Positions 8,801 to 15,061 are shown, counted from the first letter of the stretch. The stretch: DNA of 16,016 nt from Pseudomonadota bacterium (GCA_023416875.1 JAEZGT010000236.1:1-16016); one strand, 5' to 3'. Translations and numbers: made by a program. The notes: generated by a model not told the origin, from the letters alone.

Positions 8801-9594
8801 CGGGACAGCTCCTGTAGATAAGGTCGCAGCTCGGCGGCCCCTAGTGCGCAATTGAGGCCTATGGCTATGGGCTTAGCATGCGCTAGGGAGTTGTAAAAAG
8901 CTTCCGTGGTCTGGCCCGAAAGAGTCCGGCCGGAGGCATCCGTGATGGTGCCTGAAATCATGATGGGAAGCTCGCAATCGTTGCGCTCGAAATACTCAAA
9001 AATAGAGAATATCGCCGCTTTGGCATTGAGCGTATCGAAAATGGTTTCGATCAATAGAATGTCTGCGCCGCCCTTCACCAATCCATCGATTGCCACAGTG
9101 TAATCCTGAACCAGCGCGTCAAACGTAATATTGCGTGCGCCTGGGTCATTAACATCAGGGGAGATAGAGCAGGTGCGGCTGGTTGGGCCCAGCACACCGG
9201 CAACGAAGCGAGGCTTTTCCGGATCTTTTGCAGAAAATTCGTCAGCAATCTCACGGGCCAAGCGAGCGGCGGCAAAATTGAGCTCGAATACAAGTTCTTC
9301 TAGCTGATAGTCCGATTGGGAAACAGCAGTGCTGTTGAAGGTGTTGGTCTCTATGATGTCCGCGCCGGCAGAGAGATAGGCTCTATGAATTTTGGCGATA
9401 ATATCTGGTTGGGTTAAGCATAAAAGATCATTGTTACCGCCCAGATCTATTGGGTGCTGAGCAAATCTCTCTCCGCGATAATCCGCTTCCTTAAGCTTAT
9501 AGCTTTGGATCATAGTGCCCATGGCGCCATCCAGAATAAGAATTTGCTGGTTAAGGCGGTGACGAAGAAGAGAAAATCGGCTGGTTTGTTCCAC
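5899..9594 (-). CDS. metH: Cobalamin-dependent methionine synthase MetH
   Basis: Transfers a methyl group from 5-methyltetrahydrofolate through cobalamin to homocysteine, giving methionine and tetrahydrofolate. At 1231 residues it is full length (E. coli 1227). Homocysteine-binding barrel, about 1-325: DGAMGTMIQ, with zinc ligands in LNCALG (about C249) and GGCCGTT (about C312 and C313). Pterin-binding barrel, about 358-620: FVNVGERCNVTGS and DINMDEGMLD. Cobalamin cap and binding domains, about 650-880: DVHDIGKN, with cobalt-ligating H761, then GLSGLITPS. AdoMet reactivation domain, about 900-1231: YIDWTPFF and RPAPGYPACPDHTEK. All key residues seen are present. The start is GTG (9592-9594) with a weak AGG upstream; no better start precedes DGAMG. 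A DUF2970 gene follows after 15 nt. No cobalamin riboswitch is visible: only about 150 nt separate it from divergent nfuA. Confidence 0.98.
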   Translation of the reverse strand: MEQTSRFSLLRHRLNQQILILDGAMGTMIQSYKLKEADYRGERFAQHPIDLGGNNDLLCLTQPDIIAKIHRAYLSAGADIIETNTFNSTAVSQSDYQLEELVFELNFAAARLAREIADEFSAKDPEKPRFVAGVLGPTSRTCSISPDVNDPGARNITFDALVQDYTVAIDGLVKGGADILLIETIFDTLNAKAAIFSIFEYFERNDCELPIMISGTITDASGRTLSGQTTEAFYNSLAHAKPIAIGLNCALGAAELRPYLQELSRVANCFVSAHPNAGLPNEFGEYDQSADEMAAIIDDFAASGFVNIIGGCCGTTPAHIAAIAAAVARHKPRALPSYEPACRLSGLEPFNIRRDSLFVNVGERCNVTGSARFKKLIIDEDYTTALEVALDQVENGAQIIDINMDEGMLDAEKAMVRFLNLLAGEPDIAKVPIMVDSSKWPVIEAGLKCIQGKPIVNSISLKGGEEEFIEQATLCRRYGAAVVVMAFDETGQADTAARKKEICQRSYRILTEIVGMPPEDIIFDPNIFAVATGIDEHNNYAVDFIEAAKWIRENLPHASVSGGVSNVSFSFRGNNPVREAIHSVFLYHAIKAGMNMGIVNAGQLAIYDDLPEKLRNCVEDVILNRTSSATETLVEIAEKYKEGGNSENKKEDQAWRELPVNKRLEYALVKGITSHIIQDTEEARLQANRPLDVIEGALMDGMNVVGDLFSAGKMFLPQVVKSARVMKQAVAYLQPFIEKEKSAAAKPQGRILMATVKGDVHDIGKNIVGVVLQCNNFEVIDLGVMVSCEKILETAREKSCNIIGLSGLITPSLDEMVTVAKEMQRQNFTLPLMIGGATTSKAHTAVKIEPQYRNNQVVYVADASRAVGVASQLLSDDHREKFISEVRTDYEKVRQRTANRQRRALIPYTEAVQRRPPIDWSSYTPPKPKFTGVKVFEQYSLRELVDYIDWTPFFMSWDLAGKYPQILTDDIVGEAASQLYQEARRLLDEIIEQSAICARGAIGFWPANSVGHDDILIYRDDGNLTLHHLRQQQDKNTADGHLYSLADFVAPSETGLTDYIGAFVVTAGIGAEELAASYARKGDDYNSIMVKALADRLAEAFAERMHERVRKEFWGYADSESLDGEALIKEKYQGIRPAPGYPACPDHTEKATLFQLLDATHNTEVQLTEHFAMYPTAAVSGWYFAHPQAKYFGVGKIGEDQVVHFAERKGWSKEEAERWLQPNLDYEPKST

Positions 9595-9634
9595 TGAGAC
9601 AACCTATATCAAAATTTTTTGATGCAGAATCGAA

Positions 9635-9640
9635 ATTGTA
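9635..9640 (-). promoter_or_regulatory. Candidate -10 box of metH
   Basis: On the minus strand TACAAT lies 40 nt before the metH GTG. The -35 position is poor (CAGCCA at 17-nt spacing). An AT-rich inverted repeat (ATCAAAA 9608-9614, TTTTGAT 9617-9623) falls in the expected leader. No TGAA-N5-TTCA MetR-type site or SAM/cobalamin leader was found. Confidence 0.3.
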
Positions 9641-9663
9641 ACAGAATCGTTCTTTTCTGGCTG

Positions 9664-9692
9664 TTTTCATTACTCCCGCTATCGTCTAAAAT
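9664..9692 (+). promoter_or_regulatory. Candidate sigma-70 promoter of nfuA
   Basis: TTTTCA (9664-9669) and TAAAAT (9687-9692) are separated by exactly 17 nt, with 4/6 and 5/6 matches to consensus. The predicted start near 9700 leaves a leader of about 45 nt. It overlaps the candidate IscR operator. Confidence 0.45.
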
Positions 9693-9715
9693 ACCTGACT
9701 AATTTACTAGGTTTT
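9691..9715 (+). promoter_or_regulatory. Candidate IscR type 1 operator in front of nfuA
   Basis: The 25-bp type 1 IscR consensus of E. coli (ATASYYGACT, centre RWWWY, AGTCRRSTAT) fits here. The left half ATACCTGACT (9691-9700) matches at all ten positions. The centre AATTT (9701-9705) also fits. The right half ACTAGGTTTT (9706-9715) matches at six of ten. The site covers the end of the candidate -10 and the predicted transcription start, so bound [2Fe-2S]-IscR would be expected to repress. IscR control of Fe-S biogenesis genes, including nfuA in Pseudomonas, is established; binding at this site is inferred. Confidence 0.6.
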
Positions 9716-9743
9716 ATCTTCCGCTGTATCCAGAGAGTTTCTT

Positions 9744-10349
9744 ATGTCGCAAGTGGAAAAATGGGTCCCGAATGTCGTTATCACGGATTCCGCGCAGGAG
9801 TATCTCGCGCAATTGCTTAGCAAACAGAACTGCGAAGGGATAGGCATTCGTATGTTTGTTGCCAGTCCGGGCACACCCCAAGCGGAGACCTGCATTGCTT
9901 ACCAGCGTCCAGGCGAGGAAAAGGAGGGTGACGTAGCTGTGCCTTTGAAGGGCTTTAATGCGTGGTTTGAAGGGAAGAGTTTGCCCTATTTGGAGGATGC
10001 CAAAGTTGATTACGCGCCTGATCGTATGGGCGGGCAGCTCACTATTCGCGCGCCGAATTCTAAGATGCCTAAGATCAACGATGACAGTCCAATCGAAGAC
10101 AAGATCAATTATGTCCTGTTTAACGATGTGAATCCTGGTCTGGCAGCTCACGGTGGCAACGTGAGTTTGGTGCAGGTGACCGAGGAAGGTTATGCGGTGT
10201 TGAAATTTGGCGGTGGCTGCCAAGGGTGTAGCGCAGTTGATCTCACCTTGAAAGAAGGCGTGGAAAAAACTCTGTTGAGTAAAATTCCTGAATTAAAAGG
10301 CTTGCGTGATGCGACTGATCACAGTGACACATCGCAAGCATACTATTAA
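9744..10349 (+). CDS. nfuA: Fe-S biogenesis protein NfuA
   Basis: Cytosolic carrier that binds a [4Fe-4S] cluster between two monomers and delivers it to target enzymes such as aconitase, mainly under oxidative stress or iron limitation. It has 201 residues (E. coli 191) and two domains. The N-terminal degenerate A-type carrier domain spans about 9-105 (FVASPGTPQAETCIAY, LPYLEDAKVDY). The C-terminal Nfu domain spans about 118-190 (INYVLFNDVNPGLAAHGGNV, then GGGCQGCSAVDLTLKEGVEK). The cluster ligands are C159 and C162 (CxxC). The ending, with LKGLRDATDH and a terminal AYY, also resembles E. coli NfuA. ATG 9744 has AGAGAG (9732-9737) 6 nt ahead. The gene is divergent from metH and has a candidate IscR site in its promoter. 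Its stop is 7 nt from the end of the convergent gene at 10357. Confidence 0.97.
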   Translation: MSQVEKWVPNVVITDSAQEYLAQLLSKQNCEGIGIRMFVASPGTPQAETCIAYQRPGEEKEGDVAVPLKGFNAWFEGKSLPYLEDAKVDYAPDRMGGQLTIRAPNSKMPKINDDSPIEDKINYVLFNDVNPGLAAHGGNVSLVQVTEEGYAVLKFGGGCQGCSAVDLTLKEGVEKTLLSKIPELKGLRDATDHSDTSQAYY

Positions 10350-10353
10350 CAAT

Positions 10354-10380
10354 AAGCTACCTATCGATAATCAGCTTTTC
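10354..10380. terminator. Possible bidirectional terminator between nfuA and the convergent gene
   Basis: An imperfect palindrome: AAGCT (10354-10358), a 3-nt mismatch, TATCGATA (10362-10369), a 3-nt mismatch, AGCTT (10373-10377), then TTC. On the plus strand a short T-run (TTTT, 10376-10379) follows. It overlaps the last codons of the minus-strand gene. The stem is weak, so confidence is low. Confidence 0.3.
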
Positions 10381-10770
10381 GCTGTGTTCAAATAACATCT
10401 TAATGAAATCAAGTTGGGGGCTGCCGTCGAGCAGCTCTCTGCGCCAGCCCACTGCAACACCGTCCGCCCAATCCACACAATATTTTTCGAAATGCTGCTC
10501 GCGATAGCGGTCATGCCAATAGCTGATAAGTAATGTGCGGACCTTTGAAGAGCCGAGAATTGTCTGAATATTGTTAAGAAATCCGCTGATCGCGCGCCTG
10601 CTGTTGAGTTGTCGGCAAACTGCATCGGGGGCAAATACGTAATCGTAGCCGGACATCTCTGCGACCCGCAGGTCGTACCAGAGAGAGCCTCGATCTCCCA
10701 GCTCTCCAATAAAGCGCTCAAGCGCGCCGTCCTGATTCATTGGATGGAATGCGGTCGGATACAAATTCAT
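10357..10770 (-). CDS. Hypothetical protein, 137 residues, unrecognised
   Basis: I do not recognise this family. The product is soluble, with no signal peptide or membrane helix. It is rich in aromatic residues and arginine, and opens MNLYPTAFHPMNQDGALERF. Visible stretches are ELGDRGSLWYDLR, MSGYDYVFAPDAVCRQLNS, TLLISYWHDRYREQHFEKY and a C terminus LFEHSEKLIIDR. Base use and lack of low complexity look like a real gene. The ATG at 10770 has no ribosome site. The frame stays open for 13 more codons upstream (FTIWHCH just before M1) until TAA at 10810-10812, so the true start could be a non-ATG codon there. A second ATG is at codon 11. It is convergent with nfuA. An overlapping 116-codon frame (10371-10721) on the same strand looks less protein-like. 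Confidence 0.55.
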   Translation of the reverse strand: MNLYPTAFHPMNQDGALERFIGELGDRGSLWYDLRVAEMSGYDYVFAPDAVCRQLNSRRAISGFLNNIQTILGSSKVRTLLISYWHDRYREQHFEKYCVDWADGVAVGWRRELLDGSPQLDFIKMLFEHSEKLIIDR

Positions 10771-10808
10771 GTGGCAATGCCAGATAGTGAAAGAATGGCT
10801 ATCCGTAC

Positions 10809-10823
10809 GTTAGCTCAGCTAAC
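10809..10823. repeat. 15-nt perfect palindrome upstream of the 137-aa gene
   Basis: GTTAGCT-C-AGCTAAC has two perfect 7-nt arms around one central base. It lies 39 nt upstream of the minus-strand ATG at 10770. An odd-centred palindrome at this distance could be a repressor operator, or a small hairpin in the leader. It also supplies the TAA that closes the upstream frame. Confidence 0.4.
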
Positions 10824-11019
10824 CTGATCCTTATTTTGGAAATCGCGATCAAACTTCGTCAGCGTGGTATAGGGGAAGCTACCAGTGCCTCATGCAAAAA
10901 TCCAGTTTCAATTCGTCCAATCTTCACTTTTGTGTGGTAAATCCATCGCCAAGCGTGAGCTGGTAATAGGCCCAATAATTTTTGTGAAAAGGAGGGAGGG
11001 GCGGATGATGACGGTGGGG

Positions 11020-11052
11020 CCATCGAGTGCGAGATAACTTCACACTCGATGG
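11020..11052 (-). terminator. Hairpin downstream of the DAHP synthase gene
   Basis: A perfect 10-bp stem (CCATCGAGTG 11020-11029 with CACTCGATGG 11043-11052) and a 13-nt loop, starting 7 nt past the minus-strand stop. The sequence after it on the minus strand is CCCCACCGTC with no U-tract, so it is not a classical intrinsic terminator. It may stabilise the 3' end or act with Rho. Confidence 0.45.
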
Positions 11053-11059
11053 TGATGGA

Positions 11060-12133
11060 TTAATTTCTTTGTGGGAGAGTGGTTTTAATTTTGTCTCTGA
11101 TAGAGCGAAGAGCGATTTCCGTTGTGCCCCAGTCAATGCATGCGTCGGTTACGGATACGCCGTATTTGAGTTCTTTCAGGTCGGCTGGGATTTTCTGGCT
11201 GCCTGCGCCGATATTGCTTTCTATCATTACTCCGATGATGGATTTATTCCCCTCGATAATTTGATTGGCAATATTATCCAGCACCAGAGGTTGCAGTTCG
11301 TGGTTTTTGTTCGAATTTGCATGGCTACAATCAACCATAATGTTGGTCGGTACTCCGGCTTCTGCCAGTTCTTTTTCGCAGATGGTCACGCTGACGGAAT
11401 CGTAATTCGGTTTGCCATTGCCGCCGCGCAGCACCACATGCCCGTAGGGGTTGCCTTTGGTGTGAATGATGGAGACTTGGCCTTCCCCATTTATGCCCAG
11501 AAAACGGTGGGGGTTCGACACGGACTGCAGGGCGTTGATGGCAACCGAGAGGCTTCCATCTGTGCCGTTTTTGAAGCCAACCGCGCAAGACAGGCCGCTC
11601 GCCATTTCGCGGTGGGTTTGCGACTCGGTCGTGCGGGCACCAATAGCGGACCAAGAAATCAGATCCTGCAGGTACTGTGGAGAGATGGGATCAAGTGCCT
11701 CTGTTGCCGACGGCAGCCCCAATTCCGCGATATCCAGAAGCAGGCGGCGTCCCACATGCAGGCCATCTTGGATTTTGAATGAGTCATTGAGGTATGGGTC
11801 GTTGATGAGACCTTTCCAGCCCACCGTGGTTCGCGGTTTTTCAAAATACACGCGCATTACAATGAACAGCGTATCCGAGACTTCCTCAGCCAGTTTTTTT
11901 AGGCGGTTGGCGTAATCGATAGCCGCTTTGGGATCGTGAATGGAGCAGGGGCCTATAACGACCAATAAGCGATGATCCTCTCGATCGAGAATGCGCCTTA
12001 CGGTGTCCCGGCCTTGTCTGACTGTTTCTGAGGCTTTTTCGCTAATCGGCAATTCCCGCTTCAGCTCGGCGGGAGAGATAAGCACCTCTTGGGAAACGAC
12101 ATTGATGTTGTCGACTGAAAGAGAATTATTCAT
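11060..12133 (-). CDS. aroF: Class I DAHP synthase, AroF (tyrosine-sensitive) type
   Basis: 3-deoxy-7-phosphoheptulonate synthase, the first step of the shikimate pathway: phosphoenolpyruvate plus erythrose 4-phosphate, metal-dependent, cytosolic. From ATG 12133 it has 357 residues. Motifs in order are VVIGPCSIHD (metal-binding C63), MRVYFEKPRTTVGWKGLIND, TEALDPISPQYL, SWSAIGARTTESQTHREMAS, GFKNGTDG, DCSHANSNK and IGVMIESNIGAGSQ. Comparison from memory with the three E. coli isoenzymes favours AroF over AroG and AroH: TEALDPxSPQYL, HRFLGIN.xGQV and IESNI are AroF-like. Feedback by tyrosine is therefore likely but inferred. A GTG three codons upstream (12140-12142) is the only other close start; neither has a strong ribosome site. 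The gene is monocistronic, with its own promoter and a hairpin after the stop. Confidence 0.93.
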   Translation of the reverse strand: MNNSLSVDNINVVSQEVLISPAELKRELPISEKASETVRQGRDTVRRILDREDHRLLVVIGPCSIHDPKAAIDYANRLKKLAEEVSDTLFIVMRVYFEKPRTTVGWKGLINDPYLNDSFKIQDGLHVGRRLLLDIAELGLPSATEALDPISPQYLQDLISWSAIGARTTESQTHREMASGLSCAVGFKNGTDGSLSVAINALQSVSNPHRFLGINGEGQVSIIHTKGNPYGHVVLRGGNGKPNYDSVSVTICEKELAEAGVPTNIMVDCSHANSNKNHELQPLVLDNIANQIIEGNKSIIGVMIESNIGAGSQKIPADLKELKYGVSVTDACIDWGTTEIALRSIRDKIKTTLPQRN

Positions 12134-12201
12134 GGATATCACTGGCAGTTTGTGTTCGGTTTGTGCCTAAAAGGCCAAATGGCCGCAGGCTTATGCGCGA
12201 C

Positions 12202-12230
12202 ATTCTACTGAAATGTTTGCGAATTGTCCG
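12202..12230 (-). promoter_or_regulatory. Candidate sigma-70 promoter of the DAHP synthase gene
   Basis: On the minus strand CGGACA (12225-12230) and TAGAAT (12202-12207) are 17 nt apart, with 4/6 and 5/6 matches to consensus. The predicted leader is about 60 nt. It contains a small possible hairpin: GCCT and AGGC flank GGCC-ATTT-GGCC. I see no clear TyrR box, and no leader peptide was found. Confidence 0.45.
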
Positions 12231-12263
12231 GCTGAGTCGCGGAGCAGTAATGATAGATGTTAG

Positions 12264-12282
12264 TTCATGAACGTGTCATGAA
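12264..12282. repeat. Inverted repeat just 3' of tRNA-Pro
   Basis: TTCATGA (12264-12270) and TCATGAA (12276-12282) are perfect 7-nt arms around 5 nt. The inner GTTCATGAAC (12263-12272) is itself palindromic. It begins 2 nt after the encoded CCA on the minus strand. It could mark the tRNA 3' end or terminate weakly, but no U-run follows. Confidence 0.3.
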
Positions 12283-12284
12283 TC

Positions 12285-12361
12285 TGGTCGGAGAGACAGG
12301 ATTCGAACCTGCGGCCCCTGCCTCCCGAAGGCAGTGCTCTACCAAGCTGAGCTACTCTCCG
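12285..12361 (-). tRNA. proK: tRNA-Pro, anticodon CGG
   Basis: A 77-nt cloverleaf on the minus strand. Acceptor stem CGGAGAG pairs with CTCTCCG, followed by discriminator A and an encoded CCA (12285-12287). The D arm is AGCTCAGCTTGGTAGAGC. The anticodon stem CTGCC/GGCAG closes the loop TTCGGGA with CGG at 12325-12327. The T arm is CAGGTTCGAATCCTG. It resembles E. coli tRNA-Pro(CGG) and reads CCG codons. G37 and the identity elements G35 and G36 are present. The gene stands alone between the DAHP synthase and the AGE-like gene, with no integrase or direct repeat nearby. Confidence 0.97.
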
Positions 12362-12552
12362 ACGTCTGCATAGCCTCCTTGTTACTGCAAGAAGCGCTAT
12401 TTTTGCGGGGTGGGTCAAAAAAGCGCGCGCAGTATCGCTTTTTTTAAAATCTTTGGCAAACATTTGTTGTCTTGTGAGTTGTCACTAATGTGCGGGCTAC
12501 CAACTTAAGGTCAACCTCGTTATATTCGCGCCCATTGGCCGACGGAGCCGGA

Positions 12553-12567
12553 AGTTGCTAGGCAACT
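12553..12567. repeat. Small perfect hairpin upstream of the AGE-like gene
   Basis: AGTTGC (12553-12558), TAG, GCAACT (12562-12567) lies 41 nt before the chosen start. It may be an operator or a leader hairpin. The surrounding 12362-12608 stretch holds TATATAGAT (12582-12590) but no convincing -35/-10 pair. Confidence 0.3.
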
Positions 12568-12608
12568 CTTGCATAAAAACCTATATAGATCGAACAGGCA
12601 TAAAAATC

Positions 12609-13643
12609 ATGAAACCGGATGTCGCCGACGCTCTGTCGCGCCTTGTCACTTGGGTGAGAAAAGATGTGCTACCCATGTGGTTGGAGCGGGGGCTGCATAT
12701 TCCAGGCGACTGGTTTTCCAGTCAACTGTCCGCTACGGGGGAAACAGTTGCTGGGGAAGAAATCCGTCTTGTCAGTCAGGCGCAGATGATTTACGTCATC
12801 GCGCGCGCGGAGCAGATTGGCTGGCTTGGCGGCAGGCGCAAGGTGGTACGCAACACCATCGACTTCGCCGCCAGACATGGCACTTTGCCTTGCCGCAGTG
12901 ATGGCTTTGTACGTTCGTTGCAGCCGTCACTGGCAGTATTAGACGGCACTCACGATCCAGCAGATCACGCTTGGTTTATTTTGGCCAATACCGCGTGTTT
13001 TGCAGCGTACAGCGAATCCCTGGATTTGCGTCGTATCCACAATATTCTGGACTGGCTGAAAATCTACTTTACCGATGGCGTGGCATGGTTGGGTGTCGAC
13101 CAAAAGACGCGCGGTTCGGTCGAGCTCCATCGATTGATGTTGCAAGCATTTCTCTATCTTGCCGACGTGACGCATAAGCCGGTATGGACGCAGCGGGCGA
13201 AAGACCTTTATCAATATTGTTTGGAGCAGTTCTTCTTCGCCATCAATAGTGGCGAGTCTTCAAGCGAAGGGGGCGAAGTGACCCCAGTACAGAGATTCGC
13301 ATGGGTACGCACGCTCTGTCAGTACGAACGCCAACTGCAGCCAAAGATAACCTTCGCTGAGAGGTTGTATCGGCAGGCCCTCCTTGATGTCGAGGCCTCC
13401 GCATCATCCGGCGCGGTGTTGGCAGAGGTGGTCGGGGCCGGGTTAGCACTCAGCGAAGCCGGTGGTGGGTATGAAGACCCCATTTCGCCCTACCTGCACC
13501 GCTTAGTGGATAACCACGTGTCGCCGAGTGTTCCCGGGTTGTTTGCCGATGAGTTCAATTCGGAACCCACTGGTTCGGTCGAGACCTTGGTCAGTCTTTT
13601 CGAAGCTGCCGTTATTGCCAGCAGAATTCTTTCACGCCGATAA
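12609..13643 (+). CDS. AGE (N-acylglucosamine 2-epimerase) fold protein, probably catalytically altered
   Basis: 344 residues, no signal peptide, expected in the cytosol. The N-terminal half follows the AGE-superfamily pattern: LPMWLERGLHIPGDWF, then IRLVSQAQMIYVIARAEQIG, RHGTLPCRSDG and DHAWFILANTACFAAY. The fold is therefore an (alpha/alpha)6 barrel like mannose isomerase, cellobiose 2-epimerase and YihS. The expected catalytic residues do not line up. The N-x-x-M-H-x-x-E-A motif reads ELHRLMLQAF, with the histidine two residues early. The HPGHxxEWAW motif reads EVTPVQRFAW, without histidine or glutamate. The C-terminal histidine motif is replaced by SEPTGSVETL. It precedes a GH5 mannanase-like gene, where an active mannose/mannobiose epimerase would make sense, but epimerase activity should not be assumed. 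ATG 12609 is chosen (AGG 10 nt ahead) over TTG 12555. Confidence 0.75.
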   Translation: MKPDVADALSRLVTWVRKDVLPMWLERGLHIPGDWFSSQLSATGETVAGEEIRLVSQAQMIYVIARAEQIGWLGGRRKVVRNTIDFAARHGTLPCRSDGFVRSLQPSLAVLDGTHDPADHAWFILANTACFAAYSESLDLRRIHNILDWLKIYFTDGVAWLGVDQKTRGSVELHRLMLQAFLYLADVTHKPVWTQRAKDLYQYCLEQFFFAINSGESSSEGGEVTPVQRFAWVRTLCQYERQLQPKITFAERLYRQALLDVEASASSGAVLAEVVGAGLALSEAGGGYEDPISPYLHRLVDNHVSPSVPGLFADEFNSEPTGSVETLVSLFEAAVIASRILSRR

Positions 13644-13711
13644 CAGACATTGCGATTTTGGTCGAGCATTCTGGCGAGTCAAAATGGTTTATTTCTCTCT
13701 TTGGAAAAGAC

Positions 13712-15061
13712 ATGCGTCTTACGATTTTGCCTTTCTTGATTCTTTCGTCTCTGCTGATGCTGGTGGCCTGCACACAATCTCATCGTAAAGAAGAGTTTGT
13801 GACGGTGAATAAGACCGAAACACATGGAAGTCCCTTTGTATCGGTGGACGGAACCCGGCTGATGCGGCACGGCAAAACCTATCGTTTCGTGGGTGCCAAT
13901 TTTTGGTATGGCGCCTATCTCGGCACTACTGAAGAGGGTAGAGCGCGGCTACGCCAGGAGCTGGATCAATTGAAGGCTGCTGGCATAGACAATTTGCGGG
14001 TGCTCGCCGCAGTCGAGCAAACCGATTTGACCATGGCAGTGCGACCGGCCATGCATCTGTCTCCCGGCAGCTATAACCAGGATTTGCTGATTGGTCTAGA
14101 TGTGCTGCTGGCAGAAATGGGCAAGCGCGATATGGTGGCGGTGCTCTATCTGAATAATTTCTGGCAGTGGTCCGGTGGCATGGCGCAATACATGTCCTGG
14201 TTGACCGGTAAGCCGGCTTTGGATCCGGATGTTACCGGTGATTGGAATGGATTTATGCAAAATTCTGCCGCGTTTTACCGCAGCGAGCAGGCACAGGAGT
14301 GGTACCGGGATCTGATTCGCCTGCTGATCTCTCGAACCAACAGTGTGACCGGCCAAGCCTATGTGGACGACCCGACCATTATGTCCTGGCAGTTGGCGAA
14401 TGAGCCGCGACCTGGAAGTGATACCGAAGGCCGTCCGTTTTTCCCGCATTACAAGACCTGGATTCAGGAAACTGCCCGCTTTATCAAATCTCTGGACAGT
14501 AACCACTTGGTGAGCACCGGCAGTGAAGGTTCTATGGGTACCTTGCGCGATCTGAGTTTGTACAAAGAGGCCCATGACATTGCGGAAGTGGATTATCTGA
14601 CCTTCCATATGTGGCCGAAAAATTGGAGCTGGTTTGACGTTACCCGTCCTGAAGATACTTATGCTCAGGCCGTCGCCAATTCGAAAGCCTATATCCTGCA
14701 GCATTTGCAGGTAGCAGAGGAGTTGGGTAAGCCGCAGGTGCTGGAGGAGTTTGGTATAGAGCGTGATAAAGGCGACTACAGTCTCGCCTCCGCAACCGAA
14801 CAGCGAGACCGATTTTTCCGCGAGCTTTTTGGGTTTATTGAAACTCAGGTGAAATTGGATTCGCCGTTGATGGGTACCAACTTCTGGGCTTGGGGCGGTT
14901 TGGGGCGGGCGCAGTCCGTCGACTTTATCTGGCGCGCTGGAGATCCATTTACCGGTGATCCGCCGCAAGAACCCCAGGGATTGAACTCCATCTTCAGTCA
15001 GGATGAGTCGACATTAAAACTGCTGAAATCTCACGCCAAATTTATGCATGGCGCCCGGTAG
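13712..15061 (+). CDS. GH5 glycoside hydrolase lipoprotein, beta-mannanase-like
   Basis: A probable endo-beta-1,4-mannanase of 449 residues. It starts with a type II signal peptide, MRLTILPFLILSSLLMLVAC. The lipobox LVAC places the lipidated cysteine at C20; threonine at +2 suggests the outer membrane by the E. coli rule. A short linker leads into the (beta/alpha)8 barrel: GKTYRFVGANFWYGAYLG, GIDNLRVLAA, VLYLNNFWQWSGGM, then SWQLANEPRPG with proposed acid/base E231, LTFHMWPKNW, and PQVLEEFGIERD with proposed nucleophile E346, then GTNFWAWGG. LANEPR and LEEFG are typical of GH5 subfamily 7 mannanases; the subfamily is from memory. No carbohydrate-binding module is present. ATG 13712 has GGAA at 6 nt. 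An in-frame TTG at 13658 would bury the signal peptide. It lies 68 nt after the AGE-like gene, so the two are probably co-transcribed. Confidence 0.88.
   Translation: MRLTILPFLILSSLLMLVACTQSHRKEEFVTVNKTETHGSPFVSVDGTRLMRHGKTYRFVGANFWYGAYLGTTEEGRARLRQELDQLKAAGIDNLRVLAAVEQTDLTMAVRPAMHLSPGSYNQDLLIGLDVLLAEMGKRDMVAVLYLNNFWQWSGGMAQYMSWLTGKPALDPDVTGDWNGFMQNSAAFYRSEQAQEWYRDLIRLLISRTNSVTGQAYVDDPTIMSWQLANEPRPGSDTEGRPFFPHYKTWIQETARFIKSLDSNHLVSTGSEGSMGTLRDLSLYKEAHDIAEVDYLTFHMWPKNWSWFDVTRPEDTYAQAVANSKAYILQHLQVAEELGKPQVLEEFGIERDKGDYSLASATEQRDRFFRELFGFIETQVKLDSPLMGTNFWAWGGLGRAQSVDFIWRAGDPFTGDPPQEPQGLNSIFSQDESTLKLLKSHAKFMHGAR

Larger units (their letters stand above)
10771..11059. other. Intergenic stretch without a supported gene
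   Basis: About 290 nt between two minus-strand genes. It holds a 15-nt palindrome at 10809-10823 and a 10-bp hairpin at 11020-11052, both listed separately, and a purine-rich patch near 10988-11003. Stops interrupt every frame around the palindrome. I see no RNA gene, no insertion sequence and no convincing promoter for the 10357-10770 gene. Confidence 0.6.

Noticed and set aside
9595..9743. Cobalamin or SAM riboswitch in front of metH
   Set aside because: The gap is too short and has no B12-box-like or SAM-riboswitch-like conserved core or multi-stem architecture.
11027..11782. 251-codon open frame on the plus strand
   Set aside because: Antisense to the well-supported DAHP synthase. No ribosome site or motifs.
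12285..12361. tRNA-Pro as a genomic-island attachment site
   Set aside because: No integrase gene and no repeated tRNA 3' fragment elsewhere in the window. The flanking genes are not phage-like.
14096..14968. 290-codon open frame on the minus strand
   Set aside because: Entirely antisense to the GH5 gene, whose domains and catalytic motifs are clear. The translation has no recognisable motif, so it is a codon-bias shadow.
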